Shown piece after piece: positions 26,501 to 34,866 of a stretch of 64,000 bases of DNA; position 1 is the first letter of the stretch, and each line of letters begins with the position of its first letter. Location of the stretch: assembly GCF_014203855.1 (NCBI RefSeq), contig NZ_JACHJV010000001.1:2852001-2916000 (forward strand), given 5' to 3'. Origin of the DNA: Kitasatospora kifunensis. Its GTDB lineage: Bacteria; Actinomycetota; Actinomycetes; Streptomycetales; Streptomycetaceae. Both the position numbers and the translations under genes were made by a program. The notes under the pieces are model-generated. The model was not told the origin of the DNA and ran no database searches. It was given only the letters and a program-made list of their open reading frames with translations.

Positions 26501-29466
26501 CCCTGTCGGCCGAGTACCAGGTCGACATCGACGTCCAGCAGCTGTTCTTCGAGCTGGACTCGTACCAACGCCTCAGTGAACACATCCAGGGCGTGGCGCC
26601 GTCGCAGCACGGCGCCGCCGAGGAGATCGCGCCGGCCCAGCCGTCCGCACCGGCGCCGCAGCCGGTCCGCGCACCCGCGGTTGTCAGGCCTGCGGCTCCC
26701 ATCGCGCCCGCAGCTCCCGCGCCCGTGGTCGCCGCCGCGCCCGCCGAGCCGCTTTCCGTGCCTGTGCCGCGACCGTCCGAGCCGGTGGCCGTGGCCGCCG
26801 ACGGCGTCGACCCGCTGCAGGCGGAGATCGACTGGGCCCGGCGGACCACCCTCTCGAAGCGCATCACCGTGGAGGACCGGTTCGCCCTGGCCGACCAGCG
26901 GAACCTGATCTCCCGCAGGAACCGGCGTGAGGTCAGTTACCCGATCGTCGGGATCCGCGGCACCGGCGCACGCTTCACCGACGCCGACGGGCGGGAGTTC
27001 CTCGACCTCTGCATGGGCTTCGGTGTCAACCTGCTCGGTCACGCGTCGGAGCCGCTCAGGGCGGCGCTCCGCTCGTTCGACCCCTCCGACATGCTGCTCG
27101 GGCCGCAGTCGTCCACCGCCGGCGACGTGGCCCGCGGTATCGCCTCGCTGACCGGCGTCGACCGGGTCGCCTTCACCTCCTCGGGCACCGAGGCGGTGAT
27201 GGGAGCGGTGCGCGCGGCGCGCGCACGCACCGGCAGGCGGCTCGTGGCGCAGTTCGCCGGGTCGTACCACGGCACCTTCGACGGTGTGCTGGTCGCACCG
27301 CGGGCGGGCGGTGAGCGGGGCGAGAGCACCCCCCTGGGCCGTGGTACGCCGCCCTCGATGGTCCAGGACGTCATCATCCTGCCGTACGACGACTCCGCGC
27401 TCCCCGTCCTGGAGTCCTACGGCGACCAGTTGGCCGCGGTGCTGGTCGAGCCGGTCCAGAGCCGGCGCCCCGGGTACCAGCCTGCCGAACTGCTGCACCA
27501 GCTCCGGGCGCTCACCAGCGCTCACGGCGCCGCACTCATCTTCGATGAGATCATCACCGGCTTCCGGTCCCACCACGGCGGCGCGGCCGCGTACTTCGGG
27601 GTTCATCCGGACCTGGTGACCTACGGCAAGGTGATCGGCGGGGGCATGCCGCTTGGGGTCATCGCGGGTGACGCGGAGTTCATGGCGCCCATCGACGGCG
27701 GGCGCTGGCGGGAGGGGGACGTCGGCTTCCCGCAGCGGCCGAGCATGGTGTTCGCCGGAACGTTCAGCAAGCACCCGATGGCCATGGCCGTGGCACAGCA
27801 GATGATCTCGCACCTCAAGAAGGAGTCGCCGCGGCTGCAGGCCTCACTGACCGCCATGACCGCCCGCCTGGCCGGGAAGATCAACGCCCACGCGTCCGCC
27901 CACGGATATCCGCTCTCGGTCGACCACTTCTCCTCTCTCTTCCGGTTCACCATCGACGGCGGCCCGCTGGCGGAGGACATGTTCTCCATCGGCCTGCACA
28001 ACCGCGGCATCTACGTGTGGGAGGGGGGCACCTGCTTCCTCAGCACCGCCCACACCGAGGCGGACTGCGCTCAGATCTTCGAGGCCGTGACCGAGACCGC
28101 GGCGGAGCTGGCCACCCGGGGCCACTGGGAGAAGCCCCGCGCGCGGCGTACCTCGACGCCCACGCCCGAGCCCGTGCCGTCGGCCGAGCCCGTGCCGTCG
28201 CCGGTGGAGGTGGCGGTGGCGGTGGCCGGCGAGGCGCCACTGACGGATGGTCAGAAACTCCTGTGGATGGCCGCCGAGTTGGGCGGTGAGCTCGGCCAGG
28301 CCTACCAGATGTCCGATGTGCTCCGGATCGACGGCACCGTGGACGCGGAGCGGCTGCGGCGTGCACTGGAGCGGGTCGCGGCCCGGCACGAGGCGGTCAG
28401 GACCGGGTTCGACGAGGACGGGGAATTCCAGCGCGCGGTCACGCACGCCGTTCCGAGCCTTGCCGTCAGCACCCTGAGCGACGCCTCGCCGGGCGATGTG
28501 GAGGCGCTGCTGCACCGATTCGCCATGCGGCCGGTGGACCTGTCGGCACCGTCACTGTTCCGCTTCCACCTCATCCAGACGGAGGACGCCACGTTCCTGC
28601 AGGCCACCGCGCCGCACGTGGTGGTCGACGGATGGTCGTTCGAGATCCTGTGGTCGGAGCTGTCCGACTGCTACCTGGGCGGCACGGCGGGCGGTGCCCT
28701 GCGCGAACCGGCCGGCTTCCTGGAGTACGCGCGGTGGAAGCGCGGTGACGAGGACGCGCAGTACGAGGCGAACGGTGCCCCGTGGCGGGACCGGCTCGAG
28801 GCGGCCTGGGGTTCGGCCCGGCTGATCGAGGGCTCGGGTCCGTGGAAGCCGGTCACCCGCGTGGACACCCTGCCCGCGCAGAGCCTCGCGGATCTGCGCG
28901 AGCTCGCCCGGTCCAGCGGGGCCACCAGGCACACCGCCGCCTTGGCGGCGATCGCGGTGGCGTCGTCGCTGCTCGCCGGCACGGAACAGGCCATCGTCAT
29001 GGCCCACCAGACCGGGCAGCCGCGTTACACGGAGCAGCCGCTCGTGGGCTTCTGCGTGGACCTGCTGCCGATCGTCGTCGACCTCCCCGCCGACAGCACT
29101 CTGACCGACGTGGCGAAGAGCGTCCAGAGGCAGATCCTGGATGCCTCGAAGAACACCTCCGGCCTCTACCGCCTGCTTCAGGAACAGCGGTTCCGGCGGC
29201 AGCCGGCCGGTCTCATCGCGTTCAACTACGAGGTCCACTCCTCCCCTGGGCTGTTCGGCACCACCGCCACCCCGGTGGCGCTGCCGCGCCAGGCCACGGC
29301 ACGGCCCGCGACCGTGACCTTGGGGGAGCAGGACGGGGCGATCGAGATGATCTCCGAGATCTGCGAGGAGAGCGAACTCAGCTCGCGATCCGACCAACTG
29401 GCGACTCTCGTACGGCAGATCCTCGCTGATCCCGCGGTGCCGCTGGGAGAGATCCGCCAGCGCTGA
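23536..29466 (+). CDS. Hybrid PKS-NRPS megasynthase KS-AT-ACP-aminotransferase-C
   Basis: 1,976 residues from GTG at 23536 (GAGGAG seven bases upstream; an upstream TTG frame is less likely). Domains in order: ketosynthase 1-430 with active Cys182 (QSACSSS), His318 and His355; acyltransferase about 530-820 with Ser612 in GFSLGE, so the usual GHSxG His is Phe, and HPYH near the C-terminal specificity motif; ACP about 930-1010 with Ser980; PLP class III aminotransferase about 1090-1530 with FDEIITGF and Lys1365 in YGKVIGG; condensation about 1590-1975 with PHVVVDG (His1694). No ketoreductase. The order matches the beta-amino acid-forming part of iturin-type synthetases (MycA), so it should turn a beta-ketoacyl chain into a beta-aminoacyl chain and pass it to a condensation step in trans. 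Confidence 0.93.
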   Translation: MQEPLAIVGMACRVPGATDYHSLWAGVEVGATGMVEVGEEDLRNEGISLDPSVRNRYVPVAAPLDGYNAFDSAAFGLSAGEANGLNLNNRVMMEVALEALEDAGYDPLRYSGNIGLFASGGGASPISVMKRIGDAQYGEVERPLKVSEAINWTALLDNDYLATRIAYPLDLRGPALTVQSACSSSLVALHLAAQSVLSGESDMALAGGVNIELPHRVGYYHQEGSIWSGDGYCRPFDAAANGTITGSGAGAVVIKRLEQAIADGDAVHAVIRGSAMNNDGNRKIGFTAPSVKQQSRVISAALAASGVDKRDIGYLETHGTATAIGDVVEWAAIEQALGADGVPCALGATKANLGHLGPAAGIMGVIKAALVIAHGRIPPVANFKERNPRIKPTSDRLFVPDSSSAWESEKPRRAGVSSMGIGGTNVHVVLEQAPVTDPADEAGDLVAILPVSAASRHSAERTADRVAEFAAEHPRRLRSLASTLSTGRRVLVHREAVVVVRQGDEVTSWRTGSRLAKRKHSGVLILPGQGTPAGDLTAAVAEIDGFADLLSESLQALPADDRSPVEGILAGACDASELEPRLAELAILVQSVTVARSLLADGLRPPALCGFSLGELAAGVLAGVFDLSEAAAVLSERARILRGAPAGGMIRVRLSQEALAPYLGPAVSLGIVPGAKDSMLSGEASAIDEVAARLRGEGIASVRVPVAHPYHSAVLHDLFAEYRAVWSQVDLRPAGLRVMSPTTGDWLDPETARDPDFWAGQLIRTVRFGDAVRKLRADEVDLAYVLDSDAGITPFVREAFGADALAMTTKKQAGYDSFSRARLLATAWSADRDRVGVATGETGPDHGTVGPTSRIHAPTYAFDHSVQEAQPTMQTEAAPTPDSGRTNPADQVQTPQVQAVAVQAPVVQAPVVQAPVVQAAAVQTAPVQTVAVAAQPSPALSPAQAAATAAGVRQIVAKLVGCAPQEVEPDTSLIELGYDSFLLIQLADALSAEYQVDIDVQQLFFELDSYQRLSEHIQGVAPSQHGAAEEIAPAQPSAPAPQPVRAPAVVRPAAPIAPAAPAPVVAAAPAEPLSVPVPRPSEPVAVAADGVDPLQAEIDWARRTTLSKRITVEDRFALADQRNLISRRNRREVSYPIVGIRGTGARFTDADGREFLDLCMGFGVNLLGHASEPLRAALRSFDPSDMLLGPQSSTAGDVARGIASLTGVDRVAFTSSGTEAVMGAVRAARARTGRRLVAQFAGSYHGTFDGVLVAPRAGGERGESTPLGRGTPPSMVQDVIILPYDDSALPVLESYGDQLAAVLVEPVQSRRPGYQPAELLHQLRALTSAHGAALIFDEIITGFRSHHGGAAAYFGVHPDLVTYGKVIGGGMPLGVIAGDAEFMAPIDGGRWREGDVGFPQRPSMVFAGTFSKHPMAMAVAQQMISHLKKESPRLQASLTAMTARLAGKINAHASAHGYPLSVDHFSSLFRFTIDGGPLAEDMFSIGLHNRGIYVWEGGTCFLSTAHTEADCAQIFEAVTETAAELATRGHWEKPRARRTSTPTPEPVPSAEPVPSPVEVAVAVAGEAPLTDGQKLLWMAAELGGELGQAYQMSDVLRIDGTVDAERLRRALERVAARHEAVRTGFDEDGEFQRAVTHAVPSLAVSTLSDASPGDVEALLHRFAMRPVDLSAPSLFRFHLIQTEDATFLQATAPHVVVDGWSFEILWSELSDCYLGGTAGGALREPAGFLEYARWKRGDEDAQYEANGAPWRDRLEAAWGSARLIEGSGPWKPVTRVDTLPAQSLADLRELARSSGATRHTAALAAIAVASSLLAGTEQAIVMAHQTGQPRYTEQPLVGFCVDLLPIVVDLPADSTLTDVAKSVQRQILDASKNTSGLYRLLQEQRFRRQPAGLIAFNYEVHSSPGLFGTTATPVALPRQATARPATVTLGEQDGAIEMISEICEESELSSRSDQLATLVRQILADPAVPLGEIRQR
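26235..26330. repeat. Short tandem repeat in the AT-ACP linker
   Basis: Repeats of a 15-bp unit resembling GTGGTTCAGGCTCCC encode Val-Val-Gln-Ala-Pro copies in the linker between the acyltransferase and ACP of the megasynthase. Such Ala-Pro-rich segments act as flexible arms in carrier-bearing enzymes. Near-identity of the DNA copies suggests recent slippage. Confidence 0.7.
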
Positions 29467-29483
29467 TCCCGCGCCATCGACAC

Positions 29484-29519
29484 GTAGGCCGACCGGAGGG
29501 CATCCTCCGGTCGGCCTAC
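29484..29519 (+). terminator. Strong stem-loop after the megasynthase gene
   Basis: A 16-bp perfect stem (GTAGGCCGACCGGAGG and its complement) with a GCAT loop lies 17 bp past the megasynthase stop. It should end the plus-strand transcript from 21447 onward before the convergent thioesterase gene. Confidence 0.8.
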
Positions 29520-29559
29520 TGCTGTGCCCGACGAAGCCGCCGGGTGGTGCGGCACGCAC

Positions 29560-29593
29560 GGTGGGCCCGGCGCTGGAAAGCGCCGGGCCCACC
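29560..29593 (-). terminator. Strong stem-loop after the thioesterase gene
   Basis: A 15-bp perfect stem with a GGAA loop, 23 bp beyond the stop of the minus-strand thioesterase gene. Together with the hairpin at 29484 it separates the two convergent transcripts. Confidence 0.75.
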
Positions 29594-29616
29594 GGGAGGC
29601 AACCGTCAGGTGTGTC

Positions 29617-30408
29617 TCACGAACGTGCTTGGTCGGGCTGCCAGTTGACGACCTCCCGGATGGGCAGGTCCGACTCCAGCGGGAAGAAGTGCCCGCCGGG
29701 GTAGGCCTGCGCCGCGAAGCCGGCAGTCGTGCAGTCCCGCCAGGCCGTGACTCGCTCCATCGGGACCGCCGGATCCAGCGTCCCGCCTTGGGCCACGATC
29801 GGGCAGGAGATGGCATCCTGCCCGACTGCGTCGAGGTATCGGGTGCAGGCGCGGCAGTCGGCGGTCAGCGCGGGCAGCACGGCGGCCGCCATCTCCGCGC
29901 CGAGCGGACCGCTGAAGTTCAGACCACCGAGGTTGCGGAGCGTGTCGGCGATCTCGGTGGGGCCCAGCGCGTCGAAACGGACCGCCTGCGGCAGCTGCGG
30001 AGCGGCGCAGGCCGCCACCGCAAGGAGCGCCGGAGCCGGCGCACCCAGCCGGTCCAGCATGCGCGTGGTCTCCAGCGCCACCAGGGCGCCGAAACTGTGC
30101 CCGTACAGCGCGAAGTCGCCGACGCCCTCGTTGGCGATGGCGTCGGCGATGAGCGCCCCCATCTGCGTGATGTCGTCGATGCAGGGCTCGTTGAGCCGGT
30201 CCTCACGACCGGGCAACTGCACCACCCGCAGGTTCCCGCGCAGCGGTGAACGGGCGAAGGGCAGCAGGAAGTTCCGCGCCCCGGTACCGGCCGCCGGTAC
30301 GCAGTACACCGTCCGAGCGGGCCGCGCTGTGTCGGCCTCACCACTGGCCGCCGAGCGGAAGCCCCTGAAGACGATGCGGTGCGGGCTGCGGGCGTGACCT
30401 TCGTTCAT
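29617..30408 (-). CDS. Type II thioesterase
   Basis: 263 residues from ATG at 30408 with AAGGAA upstream. An alpha/beta-hydrolase with the nucleophile in GHSFGAL, a downstream Asp in GGTLDPAV and a C-terminal His in PGGHFF. The N-terminal VVQLPGRED motif is typical of editing thioesterases of NRPS and PKS systems. It should remove wrong or stalled groups from carrier phosphopantetheine arms. It is the last gene of the minus-strand unit desaturase-mbtH-amidinotransferase-thioesterase, with a hairpin between it and the amidinotransferase gene. Confidence 0.88.
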   Translation of the reverse strand: MNEGHARSPHRIVFRGFRSAASGEADTARPARTVYCVPAAGTGARNFLLPFARSPLRGNLRVVQLPGREDRLNEPCIDDITQMGALIADAIANEGVGDFALYGHSFGALVALETTRMLDRLGAPAPALLAVAACAAPQLPQAVRFDALGPTEIADTLRNLGGLNFSGPLGAEMAAAVLPALTADCRACTRYLDAVGQDAISCPIVAQGGTLDPAVPMERVTAWRDCTTAGFAAQAYPGGHFFPLESDLPIREVVNWQPDQARS

Positions 30409-30459
30409 GCGGTTTCCTTCAGCGGCACCTGTCGCCATCGGCAGCTGGTCATAACAGGC

Positions 30460-30490
30460 CAGGGCGCCGGTCCTGAGGACCGGCGCCCTG
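30460..30490 (-). terminator. Stem-loop between amidinotransferase and thioesterase genes
   Basis: CAGGGCGCCGGTCCT is mirrored by its complement around a single central base, so the folded hairpin has a shorter stem and a small loop. It lies 10 bp after the amidinotransferase stop and may lower expression of the thioesterase gene that follows. Confidence 0.6.
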
Positions 30491-30499
30491 GGCGGAGGA

Positions 30500-31582
30500 T
30501 TAGAAGTAGGACTGCAGCTCGCCACGCCGCCGCACGTCGACGGTCGCGCAGTGGAAGGAACCGCCGAGGCTGTTGAAGTTGCGGAACGGGCAGAGGATGG
30601 CCTCCATCCCCCAGTCTTCGGCGAAGCGGCGCATCGGCTCGTCCTGCGCCTCCACGACCATCTTGTGCTCGTCGATCATGAGCACGTTCATGTTGATCCA
30701 CTTGCTGGTCATGTACAGCGGGTGGCCGTCGGGGATCACCGGCAGCGGAGCCGTGCGCACTTCCCAGTCCTTGAAGATCGCCGGAACCTCCGGCACCCGG
30801 TCCGGGTGGATCAGCAGCTTGCCCGGGGCCAGCGGCATCAGGGACGCGTCGATGTGCATGGGGTGGTCGTCGGCCAGGGTCAGCTCGTGCACCCGGTAGG
30901 TGTCGCCCAGGTGCCGACGCAGCCACTCGATGCCCATCGCGTTGGTGGTGTGGCTGCGCTGGCCGAAGATGTCACGGCCGCACCGGACGAAGTCGGCCGC
31001 GTCGAAGGTCGGCTCGAACTCGGTGATCACCGAGCGGAACGGTTCGCCCTCCGGCTGGTCGGTCCAGCCCTCGACGTACAGCTCGTCGGTGAGCTCGGGC
31101 TTGGGCGGCGAGCTCCAGCGGGCTCCCCCGTGGAAGTACTCCTTGAGCAGCGGCCGGAAGGCCGAGGCCGCATGGTGGCGTGAACGCCACGACATCGGCG
31201 CCTCGATGATGTCCTGGCCGACAACCAGCAGCATGTCACGGGGCATCGCGTCGTACAGACCCGTGCTCGACCAACCCGGGGCGCTGTAGGACTGGCTGTG
31301 GTCCCGCGGCTCCGGCCGACGGACCTTGACCCCTTCGCCGCCCAGGATGTCCACCAGCTGGTCGAGTTCGTCGCGCGCCGCCGCGATGCCGTCGGCGGGG
31401 AACGGCCGGCCGGCGTTCTCCCGGAACACCGCCCGCTGCTCCGCTGACAGCGGTGCGCTGACCTCGATGTCGTAGGGAGGAAAGTGGGCACCGTCCACGA
31501 TGCCGACGATCACCTCCTCCAGGGGGTCCCACTCGTTGTAGGCGCTGACAGGACTGTCGGGCCTGGCCACTGACTCACTCAT
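30500..31582 (-). CDS. L-arginine-dependent amidinotransferase (AGAT/CyrA type)
   Basis: 360 residues from ATG at 31582 with AGAAGGA upstream. Transfers an amidino group from arginine to an amine, giving a guanidine and ornithine. Active-site elements of the AGAT family are present: FDAADFVRCGRDIFGQRS with the catalytic Asp, DHPMHIDASLMP with the His, and GGSFHCATVDVRRRG with Cys345. The residues around the substrate pocket (PMHID, MTSKW) look closer to glycine amidinotransferases than to streptomycin StrB1. In cylindrospermopsin biosynthesis the homologue CyrA makes guanidinoacetate as the starter unit. It lies 12 bp behind the MbtH gene, so it belongs to the biosynthetic operon. Confidence 0.92.
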   Translation of the reverse strand: MSESVARPDSPVSAYNEWDPLEEVIVGIVDGAHFPPYDIEVSAPLSAEQRAVFRENAGRPFPADGIAAARDELDQLVDILGGEGVKVRRPEPRDHSQSYSAPGWSSTGLYDAMPRDMLLVVGQDIIEAPMSWRSRHHAASAFRPLLKEYFHGGARWSSPPKPELTDELYVEGWTDQPEGEPFRSVITEFEPTFDAADFVRCGRDIFGQRSHTTNAMGIEWLRRHLGDTYRVHELTLADDHPMHIDASLMPLAPGKLLIHPDRVPEVPAIFKDWEVRTAPLPVIPDGHPLYMTSKWINMNVLMIDEHKMVVEAQDEPMRRFAEDWGMEAILCPFRNFNSLGGSFHCATVDVRRRGELQSYF

Positions 31583-31593
31583 CTTGCGTCCTT

Positions 31594-31797
31594 CTAGGTC
31601 GATTGGCCCATGTGGGCCCGAAGGCTGGCCGGACGCATGTCCGTCCAGAGTTCGCCGATCCGTTCCAGGCAGGCGGAGCGCTCGGCGGGCTCGCCGACCT
31701 GCTCCCATCCCGTTGGGATCTCCTGCCCCGCAGGCCAGATCGAGTACTGCTCCTCCTCGTTGCGTACGATCGTGAAGAGATCGTCGGCTCTGGTCAT
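31594..31797 (-). CDS. MbtH-like protein
   Basis: 67 residues from ATG at 31797 behind GGGAGG. The family signature is clear: NEEEQYSIWP near the N-terminus, IPTGW in the middle and LWTDMRPASLR at the end. MbtH proteins bind adenylation domains and are often required for their folding or activity. Being single, it probably serves several of the four adenylation domains here. Positioned between the membrane desaturase and the amidinotransferase genes. Confidence 0.97.
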   Translation of the reverse strand: MTRADDLFTIVRNEEEQYSIWPAGQEIPTGWEQVGEPAERSACLERIGELWTDMRPASLRAHMGQST

Positions 31798-31942
31798 CAA
31801 TGCCTCCCGTCATCGGTCCGGATCATCCGGACTGCCCGGATCGGTTCGAACGTGGTGCGGGGCAGTCGGCACCGTTCACGGATTGCGGCGGCGGCGTGGT
31901 TCGCCGTCGGTGGGCAACAGGGCACGCGTAGCGCGCCGTTGG

Positions 31943-32929
31943 TCAACCGGCTACCTGCTCGCCGGGCACCTCGTTGGCCATGGCCGGCAGGGCCACCCGG
32001 CGGAAGTCCAGGAATCCGACCACGGCCGGGACCGGCGAGACGACGTGCCCGTCCTCGCGGAACGACTCGCTGTACTCCTCGTTGACTCGCGGCAGTTGGC
32101 TCCAGTGCGACGACGGTCGCAGGTGGTGCTCCTGGTGGTAGCCGTCGTTGAAGGTCAGCCAGTTGTACACACGGCCGTAGTGGCTGATCGAGTTCGCGTA
32201 CCGGCTCTTGGGCTGGGCGCCGTAGTGCCGGTAGTAGTTCTGTACGTTGACGAGAGTGAAGGCCACCGCCGCCGCGGGCAGGTAGCACCAGAGAACCCAC
32301 TGCCACGACAGCACCGCGTACAGCGCGATCAGGGCGAGGACCGCGAGACGGTCGGCCTGGATCTGGCGCAGCTCGGTCTTGCCCTGCTTCGGCGAGGCGA
32401 GCTCCAGGAGCAGCGGCTCGCTCTTCCCGACCCGGCAGGCCTTCGGCAGTGTGGCCACCGTGATCGCGAACTCGCTGATCGAACCCCAGAGGCTGAAGGC
32501 CAGGTACCGCCCCAACGGCGCGTGTCCGTCGTCCTTGCTGAAGCGGAAGGTGGACGTGATGTCCCGGGTCGTACCGTCCGGGCCCTTGCGGTCGTTGTTG
32601 AACCGGTGGTGGTTGCGGACGTGGGCCAGCCGGTACGCCTGCACGGACTGCGCGATGTTCGCCGAGCAGATGAGGGACATCACCGCGTTCAGTTTGTCCG
32701 AGACGAACCAGGGCCGGTGCGAGTACAGGTGCGAGACGATGATGACGCTGTACGTCATCATGAAAGTCAGGAGCGCGAATGAACCCAGCTTCGCCCACAG
32801 CCCGTTGGGGTTGTCAGCAACGAGCAGGATTGTCACTGCGAACTGAGTGAGACTGATCAGAAGCAGAATGGCGTCGACGGAACTGTGTCGGAAAACGCGG
32901 GACTGCCGGGCTTCCATGGGATGGGGCAC
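31943..32929 (-). CDS. Membrane fatty-acid-desaturase-family oxygenase, first copy
   Basis: 328 residues from GTG at 32929; ATG at 32917 is an alternative. The three His clusters of the membrane diiron family are present: SHLYSH, RNHHRFNND and YHQEHH. Hydrophobic segments at about residues 20-60 and 205-240 anchor it. Members desaturate lipids or hydroxylate other substrates; in biosynthetic clusters some act on carrier-bound chains. It is the first gene of the operon with mbtH and the amidinotransferase. A second, different member lies at 39886. The substrate cannot be read from sequence. Confidence 0.85.
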   Translation of the reverse strand: MPHPMEARQSRVFRHSSVDAILLLISLTQFAVTILLVADNPNGLWAKLGSFALLTFMMTYSVIIVSHLYSHRPWFVSDKLNAVMSLICSANIAQSVQAYRLAHVRNHHRFNNDRKGPDGTTRDITSTFRFSKDDGHAPLGRYLAFSLWGSISEFAITVATLPKACRVGKSEPLLLELASPKQGKTELRQIQADRLAVLALIALYAVLSWQWVLWCYLPAAAVAFTLVNVQNYYRHYGAQPKSRYANSISHYGRVYNWLTFNDGYHQEHHLRPSSHWSQLPRVNEEYSESFREDGHVVSPVPAVVGFLDFRRVALPAMANEVPGEQVAG

Positions 32930-33553
32930 CTCTACTCTCGTATGCGCGGTAATGCTTGCGCGTCAGCAGGGTCGATTCTTGAAGCACAGACGCGCAGCCG
33001 AGGAGGGCGGAAGCGCGTGGAGGCGCGCATAGCAGCCGGGGACGCACGAGTTGTGCACCTGGGGCCGAGCGGCCCAAGTGGACAACTACCGGCGATAGCA
33101 ACGGAGTTACGCTTAGCAATGGACCGCTAGCGTGGGCTGGTGCGGTATCTGGTACTCCGCAAGCGCCTCACCTTCCGTGCCAGCGGCGCCTCCAGTCGTC
33201 GGGCACATGATCCCCAACGGCCCTCATAAGCCATCCAGTTCGCATTCAACATCGACACCTACGACCAGGTCAAGGGATACCTGAGCCCGATTCACACCCG
33301 TTGAACACGGCGGGTATCAGGTTTGACCTGTCAAGGGCTGGGGAGACACAGTGCGCAAGCGTTCTTTTGTGGTGAGACGTCACGCTAGATGCCAACCAGG
33401 CGAGTTGACCGCTTTGTGCATCCTCCACGATCCGCGCCCGTGTGCACGAACGGGCACGAGATGGGCCCACCTGCCACGACAGCCGCACGGATCCGGCCTG
33501 ATGCCGTATCGTCCCCAGCACATTCCCGGCTGCGATGCGACATGGAGAGCTTC
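32930..33553. other. Divergent intergenic region with a spaced inverted repeat
   Basis: A 624-bp gap between the desaturase and methyltransferase genes. CAGGTCAA (33266-33273) and its complement TTGACCTG (33323-33330) are 49 bp apart, the second overlapping a TTGACC that could be a -35 box toward the methyltransferase. Nothing else is convincing; open frames here lack codon bias. Confidence 0.35.
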
Positions 33554-34372
33554 ATGGCAGAGGTCGATCCGATCACGGTCGACGAGATGTACACGCCTCG
33601 CCACCCGGAGGGGGCCGAGCGGATACTGAACCGTAGTTTCGCCCCCCGGCGGGCCGGCCTGCTGTACGCACTCGTCGATGATCTGGACATCGGGCCGGGC
33701 AACGTCGTGCTCGACATCGGCGGGCGCGACGCGTCGCATTCCATCGCACTGGTCAAGGCGTTCGGTTGTGACGCCGTGTCAGTTGATCCGGTGGACAGCA
33801 ATAACGAGCGGGCGCGGGCCGCCGTGGCCGAGGCCTCGTTGACCGGCCAGGTGTCGATCAGACCCGGCGTGATGGAGGAGATCCCGGCCGCCGACGGTGA
33901 GTTCGACCTCATCTTCAGCCGGGACATGTTCTTCCACGTCGTCGGCGCCGACCAGGCGCTGGCCGAGGCCCGGCGCGTGCTCAAGCCCGGCGGATGCATG
34001 GTGCTGTACCAGACCTTTGCCACCGACCGCCTGGAGCCGCTGGAGAAGGCCCAGATCTATGCCGGCCTGGCCGTGGCACCCGAGCGCATGTCGCCGGACG
34101 ACTTCGAGAAGCGGGCCCTGGTGGCCGGTTTCACTATCGAGTCGAACGACATCATCGGCTCCGAATGGCGTGAAGCGTGGGAAGAGGAAGGCGACTGCCT
34201 GACCTCCCGACAACTGCTCTACGCGGCACGGATGATCCGCAAGTCCGAGCAACTGCGAGCCGAGCTCGGCGAGGCCGATTACCGCGTCGAACTCGCCAAT
34301 GCCCTTTGGGGCATCTACACGATGATCGGGAAGCTGGAGCCCCGGATCTTCCTGTTGCGCAATCCTGAATGA
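33554..34372 (+). CDS. SAM-dependent methyltransferase, class I
   Basis: 272 residues from ATG at 33554, which has GGAGAG just upstream; an in-frame ATG at 33542 is possible. Motif I is VLDIGGRDASHS, an acidic residue follows in AVSVDPVDSNN, and FDLIFSRDMFFHV and LKPGG match the later Rossmann motifs. The C-terminal half is helical. The target could be an N, O or C atom of the product. Because a SznF-like enzyme is in the cluster, guanidine N-methylation, as in streptozotocin biosynthesis, is one possibility, but I cannot tie it to SznE. Confidence 0.82.
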   Translation: MAEVDPITVDEMYTPRHPEGAERILNRSFAPRRAGLLYALVDDLDIGPGNVVLDIGGRDASHSIALVKAFGCDAVSVDPVDSNNERARAAVAEASLTGQVSIRPGVMEEIPAADGEFDLIFSRDMFFHVVGADQALAEARRVLKPGGCMVLYQTFATDRLEPLEKAQIYAGLAVAPERMSPDDFEKRALVAGFTIESNDIIGSEWREAWEEEGDCLTSRQLLYAARMIRKSEQLRAELGEADYRVELANALWGIYTMIGKLEPRIFLLRNPE

Positions 34373-34557
34373 CCCGACCGGGACCGGGGTGCGGGCCTGC
34401 GGGCGAGAGCTCGTCCAGCAGCGCGCGCACCTCACCGGCCCAGGTGAACGGTGCCGGGTAACACCCGAACTGACCACCATCTGTGCGGTCTTGGTGACGC
34501 AAGTACGTCCGCGCACTGGCGTTGGCATGATGCCTCGGCAGTGCCCCAGGATGGGTC

Positions 34558-34587
34558 TTGTGTTGCGCTGAGCCGCCTGCATACGAT
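34558..34587 (+). promoter_or_regulatory. Promoter-like element shared with 21061-21090
   Basis: TTGTGT, 18 bp, TACGAT, with the ATG of the carrier gene 54 bp after the start of the -10 box. The aligned copy upstream of the fossil carrier gene keeps the same spacing. It would drive the unit carrier-TauD oxygenase, perhaps continuing into the NRPS gene. Confidence 0.5.
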
Positions 34588-34635
34588 GTTGTCGACTCAG
34601 CGCTCAGCCGCGTGGAGCACGGAAGGCTGTCAACT

Positions 34636-34866
34636 ATGCCGGTGCAAGAGCAAGATATTTCCCGGATTTGGGCGGATATCATTGGGATTCCAGAAGCCGA
34701 CATCCACACCAACTTCTTCGACCTTGGTGGCCACTCGCTGCAGCTGATGGAAGTCGTCGCCCGCCTCAACGAGCAACTGGGCATCGACGTGGATGTTCTT
34801 GCATTGATGGAGTATCCGACGGTGGCTGAATTCACCTCTCACTGGAACGAGAGGGACCAGGCGTGA
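34636..34866 (+). CDS. Free-standing carrier protein (PCP)
   Basis: 76 residues from ATG at 34636 with GGAAGG upstream. The phosphopantetheine motif is NFFDLGGHSLQLMEV, intact. Its stop overlaps the GTG start of the TauD-family gene by 4 bp, so the two are translationally coupled. This suggests that the oxygenase acts on an aminoacyl group held on this carrier. It has a decayed paralogue at 21139. Confidence 0.92.
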   Translation: MPVQEQDISRIWADIIGIPEADIHTNFFDLGGHSLQLMEVVARLNEQLGIDVDVLALMEYPTVAEFTSHWNERDQA

